From contig JAJGOT010000456.1 of NCBI GenBank assembly GCA_022457155.1, forward strand, positions 436,501-500,500: DNA of 64,000 bases, read 5' to 3'. Numbering within the stretch: the first letter of the stretch is position 1; each line of letters starts with the position of its first letter. The DNA is from Cladopsammia gracilis. Its lineage: Eukaryota > Cnidaria > Anthozoa > Scleractinia > Dendrophylliidae. The position numbers and the translations under genes were made by a program. Below the pieces are notes generated by a model, which saw only the letters and a program-made list of their open reading frames with translations, ran no database searches and was not told the origin of the DNA. This document shows positions 38,685 through 51,036 of the stretch, one piece after another.

Positions 38685-39354
38685 TGTAAAATTTAGAGTT
38701 TGAAAACAGCATTGCACAAAGAGTATCTAGTGTATCGGTTTCAAATTTCCAGAGAAAGCTAATTGTAGTATGCCCTTTCAATATTCAGAGTTGATTTTGT
38801 TGTAGCTCGATTAGAAAATGATGCACATATGCTAATGAGGCAAGACTGCTACATTTTACTGCACTGTAATGCAAATGCACTGTTTTACGGCCAACAAAGC
38901 GACGCTCAAAATGCACGTGGTCATACTTGTACTACGTGCAACATTTTGAAAATTGTTTTAGCTTGCTGGGAAAAAAAATTAAAAACAATATAGTTTGAAA
39001 CCACTGTTCACCTTCGGTTGAACTTCTCAAAAAATTTCTGTCTTTGCTTCATGTCTTCGGTTTCCCTCGTGCGGCTTCAAATTTTCCTTTTAAGAAGAAA
39101 TAAAAATTATTTTAGTTTCGGGACAAAATTGTAACGATGTATTTTCTCAAACCAGTATTCACCTTCGGTTGTACTCGTACGCGTTTCAAGTTTGAAAACT
39201 TCTTTCCTCGCTTCATCTCTGTCTTATCCCTCGAGCGACTCCCCGCTCCTTTAAGACAACAACGACATCCGAACATCTCGGCGTCCTCGCTCAACTACAA
39301 CTTGCTTGGTTTGTGACACGTTCTGCAAGTGATATGAATATGGATTAGGAACTA
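38685..39354. other. Gene-free stretch
   Basis: 'caccttcggttg' and neighbouring sequence occur twice (39,009 and 39,163). No gene was seen. Confidence 0.45.
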
Positions 39355-40530
39355 AGAAGCCAATCACTGACAAGCACGCTACAGATTTGACGCGATTCTA
39401 TTGTGCACGCTTTTTCAGTGAGCGAATCCTAAGTCGCAAAAAAGGACTTCATGATCACGCGTGTTAACTTTATGATTTTGTTTTGACTGCAACAGTTCGC
39501 TTTAAAAAATTAAAGACTCCTTTGCAACATAACGCTCTAAATGCTAACTTCAAAATTCAAATTTCCGTTTAAAAGAAAAAAAGAGAGAAAAAAAAGTTAC
39601 TCAATGTCTTCTCCAGGATTCAAACTCGCGGGAAAGCAGATTCAACAATTCAGCGCCTTACACCACTGGACTACCGGTCACCCAAGTAACTGGAAAGGTT
39701 AAATTTTAATGTCTTAATCATGTCTTTGTTGAAAAATCCATTTGAAGACTGCACATCGGTTTTAATTTTCCATCAGAGGACTCCAAACGCAAAACATCAC
39801 TACAGCGTGTTCTTAATGTCCTCGTTTTCGGAGGTCGAGTATTACATTTGGAAAGGGTAAAGGCCTGGCCTGCGAGCAAGCTCTCGGGTTCGTGGGTGGG
39901 GCCGAGAACTTGCTCGTAAGCTAGTAAAGGCCGCACTGGTCACTGGTGGCACTCGTTCATTACGCTAATCAAAGGCTTCTTCGAGACAACCCGTGAATAC
40001 GAAATGCTTACGGTTATGCAATATTGCGGGGTTTTTTTTGGAAATGAAATGTAACGACTTTTGACGAATGCAAACAAACAAACAAAAAAAAAACAGTAAC
40101 TTTCAGTTCGAAGAAAAAGAAAAAAGAAAAATCCATCCTGGGCGAGATTCGACCTCAAGTCCTTTACTTGTCTCCGGCTCTATTGTCCTTTTACTTAGGC
40201 ACTGCGCTACCAAGGATTTGACTGACTACCGAGGTCAAATTTTGTTATTTCAACATAGATATGAGGAAAAAGTTTACATCTGAGTGATGGATCGAGTCAG
40301 TGAGTGAGTGAGTGAGTTAATGAATTAGCCGCCGTTACCGATAACCCGTTCATTACGCTTGCACGTATTCACGGGTTAAATAGGAGGTTTTAATAGGGTT
40401 AAAATAGGAGGTTTTCATATGGTCAAAGACGATCTCTATATATAAAATAGCTGGACTTCCAACTCTGCGATTGATTGTAAATATTTTAAAATAAAGCCCG
40501 CAATGGATTTATTCTGCTATATGCTATATG
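39355..40530. repeat. Dispersed repeat family, copy 2, with tRNA-like modules
   Basis: It matches 1-370 and 1515-1690 but has about one 34-bp unit instead of about 33. Reverse-strand segments at 39,612-39,685 ('ggtagtccagtggtg', 'cgagtttgaatcc') and 40,140-40,225 ('ggtagcgcagtg', 'gaggtcgaatctc') resemble tRNA A and B boxes. They lack a complete cloverleaf by eye and are read as tRNA-derived pieces. Confidence 0.7.
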
Positions 40531-40708
40531 GGGTGGTAGCTTTTTCGGTTAACGGTTAAAATTTTAGCCTTTTTACGGCTAACGGTTAATTTCTTCCCGT
40601 TACGGTTAATAGAAATCTTAAAAATTTGTTTCCATTATTTTCAAAAGTTAAAAATTAATTTTTATTTTAAAAAGTTACAAATTAATTCCTATTGTTCTTA
40701 GGACCATT

Positions 40709-41238
40709 TTGGGACACGACACAAACTCACAACAACATAACAGTCTTAACAAGAAATGGCAAATGACAAATCGTGGGACATGACACAAACTCACATAACA
40801 ACATAACAGTCTTAACAAGAGATGGCAAATGACAAATCCTGGGACACAACACAAACTCACATAACAACATAACAGTCTTAATAAGAGATGTCAAATGACA
40901 AATCGTGGGACACGACACAAACTCACATAACAACATAACAGTCTTAACAAGAGATGGCAAATGACAAATCGTGGGACACGACACAAACTCACATAACAAC
41001 ATAACAGTCTTAACAAGAGATGGCAAATCACAAATCGTGGGACATGACACAAACTCACATAACATCATAACAGTCTTAACAAGAGATGGCAAACAACAAA
41101 TCGTGGGACACGACACAAACTCGCATAACAACATAACAGTCTTAACAAGAGATGGCAAATAACAAATCGTGGGACAAGACACAAACTCACATAACAACAC
41201 AACAGTCTTAACAACAAATGGCAAATGACAAATCGTGG
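40709..41238. repeat. 66-bp satellite, about 8 units
   Basis: The unit is 'gtgggacacgac...aacaacataacagtctt...gagatggcaaatgacaaatc'. As 66 is divisible by 3, long open frames result on both strands. The array is flanked by motifs with 'tttacggctaac' and 'ggttaacggttaa', suggesting it is the core of a transposon. Confidence 0.92.
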
Positions 41239-42147
41239 CTAGAAGTTTTTTTTTCTGTTAACATTTTTTTACGCCTAACGACTAACTTTTGGGCCGTTTT
41301 ACGGCTAACAGTTAACCCCATTGAGACCCTCCTATTATTAATGCGCAATGGCTCCGCTGGCAGCACCGAAACATCCAAATTCATAAAAATATTAAACTTT
41401 ATTTTGAAAAAATACTGAAAAACAAATATCACAATACGAAAGTACGGTTGAAGAATTCCCATTTGAATGGACACTCTAATAGACGTCCCTCCACCCCCAC
41501 AACCAAATCCAGCTTGAAAAATATGAGCAATACAAATACATCTATAAAAATGAAAGAAACTAGTTGTGTTTCAGCTAGAAGTGTTTGCAGAGAAATGAAA
41601 TAAACGCCTCCCACTAATGAGCATCCCTTCTAATAAAAGCCCCCCATGAACAAGGGAAAATTTAATTAATTCCACGGTACCATATGGTACCATAGAAAAG
41701 TACGGCTCAGTAGCCTTCATTTGCGTAAATATTTTGGAGCTTCGGCACAGATTTCGCAAAAAAAAGCTACAAGCAGTGGCGGATCCACACTCTATCGTAG
41801 GGGGGGGGGGGGAGCGGTCAGCCGGAGTGAATAAGAGGGCCCCGGGGTAAAAATGAAACTGAAAATATAACGGGGGTTGTGCCTCTCCCCTAGATCTGCC
41901 ATTAACAAACACATACACGTGCGCTGCTGGCTACTTGTGGGGTTAATGTTTCCACACCCCTCTTGTTAGGACTACTTCATCTGTAGCAGGTTTCCAAAAA
42001 ATACAAAGGGGATTTGTTTGCTTATAACTTCCTTTCTTGATACATTTCTTTGGAATTAGGAAAATGCTAAGTTTTTTATAATCCCAGTTGTACAGTCAGC
42101 TTTGCTTTATTAGTTCCTTCGTATTTATATTAAATTTGCTGACTAGA
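41239..42147. other. Gene-free stretch
   Basis: A G-run lies at 41,800, next to 'cagtggcggatccac', a common hAT-type end. No gene was seen. Confidence 0.4.
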
Positions 42148-43006
42148 TCCACCAGGGGGCCGTAAGCATCCTAAGTCCAAAGAGCCTCCTAAGATATAAC
42201 TTAGGAGATAACTGGTATTCACGAAGACCTCCTAACTTAAGATATGTCTTAATTTTTCTCCTTAACTTAGGAGGTCAAAATTGACCTCCTAACTTATTAA
42301 AATATGTTTTGACGGGGGCTAAATTCGATTGTTGACGAGTTTAACGTCGATTTTCAGCGTGATTATTGTCTATCGCAATAGCTACCGATTAGATAAACAT
42401 TTTAAAAATTTAGATTAGATAAACATTTTAAAGCATTATATTGCTTTCCTAAGAAAAATGAAATATTTTCTAGAAATGTTAAACAACACGGTTAGTTAAC
42501 TATAGGCCTTCGTGTTAACAGGTTCCACATTTTTTTCTCATTGCAGAGTTATATTTCCGTTTTTCGCCGTGAAAATAAGCCCTTGTACAAGAAATATCGA
42601 AGTAGACCTTATTAAAATGATGATGGTTTGTTTGTTGCTTTCGCTACTGACCATGAACGAAGATCAGTTTTGCTATCTCAAATTCGAGATGAAATAGAAG
42701 TTATTGTATTGTCATCGTAACAACAATTTACACAATACAAAACATTCATCCATGTAATTTTCATAACTTATTATTCATAAGAGCGCGCCATATAAACTAT
42801 CTCTGATTGGTTTACTTTTACTAATCAATAACTGCCCGCGACCATTAAACTTAGGAGACTGCTAAGTTACGCTTACCTTAGGATGATCATAAGATATCGT
42901 TAGTGAATAGCACTTAGGACATATCTTAGGAGGAAGCTCCTAAATTTTCTCTTAAGTTATATCTTAAGATATATCTTAGGTAGGATTTCGTGAATCCGGC
43001 CCCTGG
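42148..43006. mobile_element. Fold-back MITE with 'cctaag/cttagg' arms
   Basis: CCAGGGGGCCG at the left and CGGCCCCTGG at the right enclose multiple copies of 'ctcctaa...tatcttagga' in opposite orientations. The interior is about 0.6 kb of unrelated AT-rich sequence. The target duplication was not resolved. Confidence 0.7.
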
Positions 43007-43409
43007 ATCCGACGATTTGCATTGTCCGTTGGACCTTGCAAATATTTCCAAAGTGTTCATATGTTTTTTTATGGTGACACTGTTATTGTGACATGCCAAT
43101 AACTACCTTTGGCTACTTACGGGAACCACTTCTCAGACAGTAGTTATGGAAACAAACTTAAGCTACTTGCGGGGACTACTTTCATATGATAAGTACGGGG
43201 ACATGTCTCAGTCAATTACTACATTTGTCGAGACCTTGGAAAGATGTCGGTTCCTATGATTGGACATTTGCTATAAAATGTCTTCCTATTCGAGGGACAT
43301 TTGCTATTTTCTCAACAACGAATAATTTAACATTAATACTTTTTGAAAAAACGCCTGCTTAATCTTACATTGTAAAGAGTAAAGGATATGCAGTTTCACG
43401 AGTCACATT

Positions 43410-43580
43410 CAAATAGGTATAAAATAGGTATAAAGTAGGTATAAAATAGGTATGGGTACAATAAAATAAAATAAAATTGGTATATTAAAATAAAATAAAA
43501 TAAAATAAAATAGGTATCGTAAAATATCGTCGTAAAATAAAATAGGTATAAAATAAAATGCAAATGGGTATGAAATGTGC
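43410..43580. repeat. Low-complexity 'aaataggtat' / 'aaaat' array
   Basis: Ten-base 'aaataggtat' units and 5-base 'aaaat' units alternate. The open frame here is a by-product. Confidence 0.85.
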
Positions 43581-43624
43581 ATGCCTTGTAGCAGGAATCT
43601 GTTTTTTGTTTTCGCACTACTAAG

Positions 43625-43870
43625 GGGCCAATTACATGGCGAATTTCAGCCCGGTTAGGCGGGCAGAGATTTCAGACCGGTTTCTTGAACAAATCTTCTT
43701 TAAAGGACGTTTGCGATTACGTGAAGAAAGTTTCATCCCGGGCTGACACTTCCAGCCCGGTTTGTCAAACCGGGCTGGGCAAACGGGCTGAAAAAACCTC
43801 ATGTAATCAGAATGAAATATCAGCCAGGGCTGAAAAGCGAGGTCACCTTGGTAGAAAAGTGCACTCGGGC
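43625..43870. mobile_element. Fragment of a GC-rich MITE
   Basis: 'ggccaattacat', 'cagcccggtt' and 'ccgggctg' motifs in both orientations resemble the element at 18,682, without clear ends. Confidence 0.5.
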
Positions 43871-44240
43871 ATGCGCAATGATTAAATAAATATCGCCAAT
43901 TTTCTTTTCACAAAAGAGTTGCTTAAAAACTTAATTTTTTTTATCATGATTGGAGCAAGTCGTTAAAAAAATTCAACAATTTGGAGTAAAAAAAATAATT
44001 ACTTTACTCCACGCTCTTACAATTGTACTTGTGACTACATATGTTTTTGTCGAGTTTAACTGCAATGTTTCAACTGTTAGATTAATTCAAAAATCAATTT
44101 TTCTTTTTGTTTGCATCTAGCTTGTGCTACATCATGTGTTGGCAGAAAAAAGTCGATGAACACTTAAATAGTAATTGTAAAATTCATTAATAATTCATAA
44201 CAGTAATGACTAATAAATAGGCAGTATTTGAGTCACATGT

Positions 44241-44406
44241 ATATGTTGTAGGTTAAAAATATTTTAGGTTAAAATTATTTCAAACTAGGTTAATTGTTTT
44301 TTTCTTTTGTCTGAGATTATGTTAATAAATCTGGGACAAAGGGAAGTATAAATTAACCTAGTTTGAAATAATTTTTAACCTAAAATAATTTTAACCTACA
44401 ACATAT
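44241..44406. mobile_element. 166-bp fold-back MITE
   Basis: Arms of about 58 bp start ATATGTTGTAGGTTAAAA and contain 'tttcaaactaggttaat' with a short central loop. Confidence 0.85.
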
Positions 44407-44835
44407 TCCTTTGTAAACCCCAATACAAATCAACTGAGTTGATGAATTATTAAACAGTAGAATTAACTTTTGATACAAACACCTCCTCAGCTAATTAGTA
44501 TTCATTACTGTTACCGCGGTCACGCAGACAAAGTTAACCAATCACAAAACAGAACGGGAAATAGATTCCAACATTTTTAACTTCAGCCAATAAAATGTCG
44601 AGTACAGAACAATGAAATTTCAACTTGTTCACTCGTGAAGCTTATGTTGAATAAAGCTTTAGCTAGCGTTGACTTTTCGATTTAAAAACTTCAGTAGTTT
44701 CACATGCTACATGAATGAATGTTAAGTGTCATGCAAGTGAGCGAGAACTGATTTGAAACTGCTATGTGAAAGCAGTGAACGCGACAGCCGTATGTTTGGG
44801 CAAATTGCGTGCCGGATTTGAATTCCCGGAAAAAA

Positions 44836-44871
44836 GAGCCACCTTAAATTTTCGAAAATTTAAGGTGGCTC
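44836..44871. repeat. 36-bp perfect palindrome made of two TTAA-element ends
   Basis: It reads GAGCCACC-TTAA, a 12-base centre, then TTAA-GGTGGCTC. The outer octamers match the termini of the 1,650-bp element at 36,602, facing away from each other. Confidence 0.75.
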
Positions 44872-45419
44872 TCAACCCCACCTACAGAATTTTTTAAACT
44901 TTGCTAAAAGTTGCATCTTATCCTACTAATAAAAATTCGACAATAAAAAATGGGGTTCACCGAGTCATTTTTTAGTTATTAACACTTAAAGCTAAAATTA
45001 AGGGTGTTTTAGCACGTTATACTGTTGCTACAGCAACATATTGTGTCAAAAATGATAACAACGTGTTCCCCAAGCATTGGGCATTCGTTTGATATCATGA
45101 TTGCAGCATCAACTGATAAAGAGTGGTTTTAATGACTCATCAAAGTCAAAGTCTTGGAAAGTGCTAGAAAAAAAAGACCTACCACTTTCATTCTATAAGA
45201 TAAAAAGTAGGAGTAACCATGCGTTTTTACAAGTTATATAAGTTGTTTTCAACTTTCATGGAATGGTTTTCGGGGTCCGCGACATTTTTTTCTATGCCCT
45301 CCCTTGTAAGTTAAATATTGTGCGTGTCTCTTTCGGGGGCATGCTGGGATTTCCACTCGACGGCTTACCTTTTAAAACTTTTACTTTCAGGTAAAATAAA
45401 AATACAAACATTGTAGAAT
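44872..45419. other. Gene-free stretch
   Basis: AT-rich; no exon or repeat recognised. Confidence 0.4.
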
Positions 45420-45682
45420 TCAAAGTGAATTCTATTCGTAGCTGTAAGTTGCTCTCTAGAGAAACAGTTTTCGGGGATTTCAAGGTCAAGCAGCACAGTA
45501 AAGGAGTAAAAACGCAAAATTGGTTGACTTCCATTGATCTACAGGAGATGTACGGATTTATGTTCCTTCGGGCACAAGAACTTGACATTGTGTGCAAGCC
45601 TATCTTCTTCCGATCCATTACCAACTTGAAAACATCAGTGTTGTATCGAGGTGACTGGTCGGATTGGCAGGTTAGTCTTTTA
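45420..45682 (+). CDS. Candidate internal exon, unrecognised
   Basis: An open frame of about 85 residues follows a TTGTAG acceptor-like site near 45,415 and ends at GATTGGCAG|GTTAGT, a good donor. It has mixed, non-repetitive composition (WLTSIDLQEMYGFMFLRAQ, later RGDWSDW), unlike nearby random frames. No family was recognised and no neighbouring exon could be joined. It may be a real exon or a relic. Confidence 0.25.
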
Positions 45683-45684
45683 AC

Positions 45685-47470
45685 GGTTATTTGGAGTCAA
45701 AATGTAAGAAATATTTGTCGAAAAGTGCTTGAGTTTTGTAATTTCATTTGGCTACGTGTTTATTTTCTTGTGAAGCTCCTGTAGTTTTTATGGATTCTCT
45801 GATAACGTTGTACAAAATTGGTCTATACACTTTAATTTAAAAGAAATCGTGAAATAATAAAATACCTTTTATGCCGAAGTCTACGGCTTTATTTGATCTA
45901 AAAAGATAAGATTTCTTCAGTTTATCATGGCACGCTTTTCGCCTATCAAAATTTGTTCTAATGCAAAGAAGTTGAGAATTGACACGATGCGACTTCGAAA
46001 AACAACACTTGCCTACAATAAAGAATAAAGGAAATCAATTGTACCTAAATGCACGAATGTGTTTACGAACGATTACACGAAAAACCATGCTTGCCAGCAA
46101 TCGAGGGAGAGAAGACTTTAGTCGGATGCTTCCCGGCTTTGGAGCGGCCAGTTTTCTTCAATTGCTGGCTTCAGTCTTGTTTTTATATCTTCATCAATTG
46201 TCAAAAACGGTCTTTTTGAAAACGCTCTCCTCATCTCAATTCTACTTTTCGACGTTTGTTTGATTTAACTGGAACAGTTGTTTTTCTGATTTTGTTATAT
46301 ACTTTTTTTATTCGCAAAAATGGCCACTGGCAAAAGATTTTTGCAGATAAACAAAAATTCCAAACAACGCGAGTTTGGCCACCAAAACAAAAACTTGACT
46401 GTGCTAATTGGAAATAACAACATGTCAGCCTTTCCTTGGATTTTATGCATTGGGGATGCTTGTTTTATATATAAAAAAAAAATAATTAGTGTGGTTTGAC
46501 TTGAAGTTTTCTTGAAATTTTGAATGTAGAAAAGGAGCCCATGTAAACAATCTTCGTAAAGAAAGGCAAAACGTACGCGTTCTGCTGATCGAGGCGGCAT
46601 CGCCAATTAGCTCAAAATAGTTTCATTACCGAGGCTCTGTCGTTTGCAAAATAGAGAAAGAATTTAGCACTTTAGGCTGCAGATTTTTGAGAACTCTATT
46701 TATCCTGTAAGTTTAGAACTAAGCAAGGGAGTTGATAGTTTCAGTTTGACATGAAAAGTTGGCGGAACTTAGCCTTTACCTCGCGCGTTCGCGTTTAAAA
46801 ATAACCAGTGTCTCGCGAGACTATCGCGCAATGCATGCAAAACGTATGCGCAATAATAATGGGAGGCGCAGTCCTTAAATATTGACAAATCACTGTATGA
46901 GCCATGTACAAAAATAAGTATTTTAATTATTACCTCATTGACAGTAATAACATTTACGTTAGAAGGAATATTCTAAATCAGCTATTGCAGCAAAATTAAC
47001 AAGACTTTCAATTTCTTCTTCATCGTGTTAGTAGCTAAATGAATGCCCTTAGGTTTAAAAGCTAGAAAACTAATGAACTATTGTTGTGAAATTCGATTAT
47101 GAAAAGTTCCCTGGTAGATTCCAATCGTTGCCACGGTAACAAAAATTATTAAATGTATTTGCATTTTTGCATTTAGTTTCATCCATTGATTGTTTCACAC
47201 ATCCTGTAAAAAAGGCATTTTAACAGGCATTACTTAACGAATTGCACAACAATTTCATTACTTTTAAAAGCAAGCATTTTTCTTTTGAGCCCAAATATAT
47301 CAATGAAATTGGTTGTATTCCTGAAATACTGACCCGTAGGGCAGTTGTTGACGTCCAAACGAAAGACAAACTTAATGTATAGCTTGCACGTTGCTTACAA
47401 ACAATAAAAACAACAACAACAACAACAAAAAACAAAAAACAAAACCGCAGCGACCTGCACAGTTTGGAAT
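45685..47470. other. Gene-free stretch
   Basis: Short open frames only, without splice context or repeats of note. Confidence 0.4.
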
Positions 47471-47848
47471 TTAAAACCTTGTATCCTCGTTTTGGTCTGC
47501 CGCTTTCGGCAAGTGGCTTACAGAATATTCCCCCTTTAACTGTGATTGTTGCTGGTCGTAATTGGCAACAGGTGATGACTTGGCGGCAATATTTTCTTCT
47601 TTCAATGCTTGTGGTACTCCCGGTCTACTCATTGACAAATCTGGTGATGACTTGGCGACAATATTTTCTTCTATCACTTCTTTTGGTATTTCTGGTGAAC
47701 TCATTCGCAAATGAGGTGATGATTCTATGGCCTGTTCTACCGAACCAATGTGGTCAGCGTTCTCTGTGGAAGACGTGTTCGCAGCACGCTTATTTGCGTT
47801 GCGGCGGTCCATTGACCCTCGGTTTTCTACATGTATGTTTTGGCGGAA
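47471..47848 (-). CDS. Candidate terminal exon, Ser/Glu/Pro-rich, unrecognised
   Basis: On the minus strand a strong acceptor (TTGCCTTTTTTTTCAG) precedes 47,848 and an open frame runs to TAA at 47,471, about 125 residues. It is hydrophilic with a degenerate internal repeat (IPKEVIEENIVAKSSP, VPQALKEENIAAKSSP). No domain was recognised. Any upstream exon would lie towards the Polinton insertion 300 bp away, so the gene may have been cut or this may be a relic. Confidence 0.35.
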   Translation of the reverse strand, partial: FRQNIHVENRGSMDRRNANKRAANTSSTENADHIGSVEQAIESSPHLRMSSPEIPKEVIEENIVAKSSPDLSMSRPGVPQALKEENIAAKSSPVANYDQQQSQLKGEYSVSHLPKAADQNEDTRF

Positions 47849-47934
47849 TCTGAAAAAAAAGGCAACGTTTTCTCTTCTCTATGAATATTTTTATCGACAT
47901 TGTATCTACAGCATTTATTAATGATTTTATTGTT

Positions 47935-47937
47935 ATA

Positions 47938-47978
<41 letters not shown>

Positions 47979-47985
47979 TATTGTT
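47935..47985. repeat. (ATT)n microsatellite
   Basis: About 16 uninterrupted ATT units. Confidence 0.95.
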
Positions 47986-48155
47986 GTTTTCGAATATCCC
48001 TGGGCAGAGTAGAAAAATTAAGAGGCTAACAAACAATAGGCCAGGGACGTTTTAAGTTTTGTTTTGTTTTAATTCGCGATTCTAAACAAGTTTAATTAAC
48101 TACAACCGCCTCGAGATGCCATCTCGATGTATATGGTTTAATGTTTTTATTCCGC

Positions 48156-48920
48156 AGTAGTGGTAAAATTGTCTGTTCTAGCCCACCCTTAAAATACTTT
48201 TTTCCCATATTTTGTAGTTTTTACTGTTTAAATACTTTTTTGTATATTTTTCTGTGAAATCCACCGTTCTCTCCTTCGGTTCACTCGTTCAGTCGTTCGC
48301 TTCGCTCACTTTTTCACTCATTCACCTCAGTAGATCATTTTCAGTCATTCAGGTTCACTCGTTCAGTCGTTCGCTTCGCTCACTTCTTCACTCCTTCACC
48401 TTCACTCCTTCATGGATTTCACAAAAAAATATACAAAAAAGTATTTAAACAGTAACAACTAGAAAAATATGGGAAAAAAGTATTTTAAGGATCTGCTAGA
48501 ACAGACAATTTTACCACTACTATTTAAATATTTTTGAAATCAATATGCAAACATCTCTTAGTTTGTTTTGACTATGTTTAATATTTAATAATTTTACAGA
48601 ATATTCTAGAAGGGCTTTTTCCCTTCAGTTCTTTACTTTCTAGATAAGGAAGTTTCTAAAATCTTTTCTAAGAGGATATCAACTTTTTCTTAAAATTATA
48701 GATATTTTACATTTATTTCATTTTCAATATTTCCAATATTTTTAATATTATCTTGAGAGTCGCGTGTAAGTTTTTCAACAAGTTATAGAATTTTAAGATG
48801 ATGAAAAAATTTAATGATTTACACATGAATATTCTGGAAGGGGTTTTCCTCTTTTATAAAGATTTAGTAAATTCTAATAAAAAGAATCACTTATTGATTT
48901 TTTTCTAGTTTTAAATTGGA
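48156..48920. repeat. Polinton left terminal inverted repeat
   Basis: It is the inverse of 57,490-58,251 with scattered differences. The outer about 370 bp are themselves a palindrome: 'tgtctgttctagc' near the tip returns inverted at about 48,500, and 'cactcgttcagtcgttcgct' occurs twice within. Confidence 0.9.
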
Positions 48921-49005
48921 GGGGAAAAAATAAAATTGAATTTAAAAAAAGGTTTAAAGAAATAGAGATGTTAATAAAAAGAATGAGAAGTAAAGCCAAA
49001 AACTA

Positions 49006-49485
49006 TTGGAAGAACATGAATTTGATCAAAATTCTCAGTCAGTTTGTGATATGTTTGAAGATGAAATTGAAATTGATTCAAATCTAAAAAGATATGGATA
49101 TGATATGACTGATAAAGATTTAAGATATTATATTGATAATTATTATTTTGAAGAAATGGATAATTATGAAAGATATGGTTATTCTTTTATAAATGATAGA
49201 ATATTTGAAAAATATGGAAGAAAATATATTTATTTGAATGATGAAGGAGAATCATTTCACATGGATCGTTTTTATGAAGGTTATTTTTCTATTATTTATT
49301 TGGATGAAGTAGATAATGGAAAGAAGGAATTAAATTTAGAAGATATAATAAAAAGAAATATAATTAAATCAAATAAAACTATTGATATGAAGATGAAATT
49401 AATAGAACCAGAAATTTATAATAATATAACAAAATTTTATTTAAGACTCAATCCTTATTTGCCCTTTATGGGCTTTTTTATCTAG
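49006..49485 (+). CDS. Polinton protein of unknown function, acidic and Tyr-rich
   Basis: An open frame of 159 residues with strongly A/T-biased codons like the rest of the element. It is rich in Asp, Glu, Tyr and Asn, with no signal peptide, membrane helix or motif that I recognise. It ends at a T-rich turn ('ccctttatgggctttttta') resembling a transcript end. It appears to be the only intact larger frame in the left third. Confidence 0.5.
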   Translation: MEEHEFDQNSQSVCDMFEDEIEIDSNLKRYGYDMTDKDLRYYIDNYYFEEMDNYERYGYSFINDRIFEKYGRKYIYLNDEGESFHMDRFYEGYFSIIYLDEVDNGKKELNLEDIIKRNIIKSNKTIDMKMKLIEPEIYNNITKFYLRLNPYLPFMGFFI

Positions 49486-49529
49486 ATGTTTATAATATTT
49501 TTATACAATATTATAATAAAAATGAAAAC

Positions 49530-49925
49530 ATATTGTTTAAAAGAAAAAAAAGAAAACAGAATGTGTACCAAAAAGTGAAAAATATAAAAGAGCTAAGAAT
49601 GGAATATTGATGTTAAAATGTAAATATGTTAATTGTGGTATAACAAAAACTACTTTTGTAAAAGAATCATCTGGAAAAAGTGTTTTAGATGTTCCATTAA
49701 AAGTAGCAAGAGTAGCTGAAACTATTACAAAGAAAGTAATTCCATCAACTAAACCAGTATTTGATAGATATTGGTCAGGACTGAGATATTGTAAAATCAG
49801 CATTTGGAACTTATCATGGAATTACATCAAAAAAATTTTGGACTCGATCTTCAGATGACACTAATCCTGATTGTAATACTATAACATATGATAAAAAAGG
49901 GAAAATATGTAATGGGTCATTGTGA
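49530..49925 (+). pseudogene. Polinton zinc-ribbon protein, frameshifted
   Basis: The frame around 49,550-49,680 reads a Cys, then AKNGILMLKCKYVNCG and TFVKE, a zinc-ribbon-like pattern also found at the start of the PLA2-like protein at 53,437. After a frame change near 49,792 it continues to a stop at about 49,925 with a tail holding two further cysteines. Function unknown; it may be a structural or DNA-binding virion protein. Confidence 0.45.
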
Positions 49926-50091
49926 GTAAAAAATATTTATAAATAAAATGAGTAAGAAATCAAATATTCTTAAATTTGAAATTTTTGATGTAAGATGTAA
50001 TAGTATCAGAAATTATTTTTGGTTATTAATATGTTGTAAAATTCAAATAATAAATTAATATATTAGAAAATATTTTGATATTTCAGTAGAA

Positions 50092-51003
50092 TTGTTTAAT
50101 GAAGAAAAAGAAGAATTAAAAATATTGAGAAAAAATAATAAAAAAAAATTAATTGATCAAGAGATAATTTTCATAGAACATGCAAAAAGAATGAAAAAAG
50201 AAAAAATTATAATAACCCTATTCGGCCTGGGGGGGGGGCACAAAGTGCCCGCGCTAACTTTGAACATTCATAACTTCTTTAATATGTATTCAAACGCCAT
50301 CAAACTTTGTGACTTTTCCTAAAATTTATCTGGTAACAATTTGATATGACAATTTTTTGATCACGTGATTTGATGTTTCCATGACAGCCATGTTTTTTGA
50401 AATTTGCATATTTATACCTTTGAATGAAGAAAAACAATGTTTATTGGTATAACTTTTATATTTTTACGTCATTTAGCGTTTATTTATTGGTTTGGATTAA
50501 TTTTGAGTAAATTTGGACAGTTTTTAAGAGGTTTTAAAAAATTTCAGAAATCCAAGATGGCGGATCCAAGATGGCCGGCCGTATAACTAATTACCTAATA
50601 ACTACGTCATATGACGTCATCGCTCCATTGTGCGGACCGCACGAAGGGGGGGGGGGGGGGCACAATGTGCCCCCCAGGCTCAGAAACTCAAAAAAAGCCC
50701 AGGCAGAATAGGGTTAAAGTATAAAGTATTTTTTAATGATGGTAGTTCTGATTATTAATTGAATATATTTTTACTCCACTTAATGGTTTAGATGATTTAT
50801 TAACAGAGTTTTGTTATGTTGAAGGAAAATATATAGAAAAAGATTTTATGGATTTAATGAATAAATTTATTATTTTGTATGATTTTTTAGAATTAAGATT
50901 TATCGATTTAGATCTTAATAATGATAAAGAGGAAAGTGAAATTATTCATGTTTATTTAAATCTTGATGATTATGAATATATACAATGCAAGAAAAAAAAT
51001 TAA
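50092..51003 (+). pseudogene. Polinton gene interrupted by a MITE, unrecognised
   Basis: Lys/Glu-rich coding before 50,215 and Asp/Leu-rich coding after 50,717 (LNGLDDLLTEFCYVEGKY...) end at a TAA about 51,003. The 498-bp MITE and at least one stop after it break the frame. The product is unrecognised. Confidence 0.4.
50216..50713. mobile_element. 498-bp MITE inside the Polinton
   Basis: CCCTATTCGGCCTGGGGG at the left; GCCCAGGCAGAATAGGG at the right, with long G and C runs near both ends. TTAA lies on the right and ATAA on the left, compatible with a mutated TTAA duplication (piggyBac-type, CCC...GGG ends). Confidence 0.75.
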
Positions 51004-51036
51004 ATTTAAAAAAATATTATTTACATAATATAAAAT

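Noticed and set aside
39612..40225. Functional tRNA genes on the minus strand
   Set aside because: Only A- and B-box-like pieces are present; no complete cloverleaf could be drawn and they lie in a dispersed repeat.
40675..41224. 165-residue open frame of 22-residue repeats
   Set aside because: A 66-bp satellite with a period divisible by 3 keeps frames open on both strands; flanks are transposon-like.
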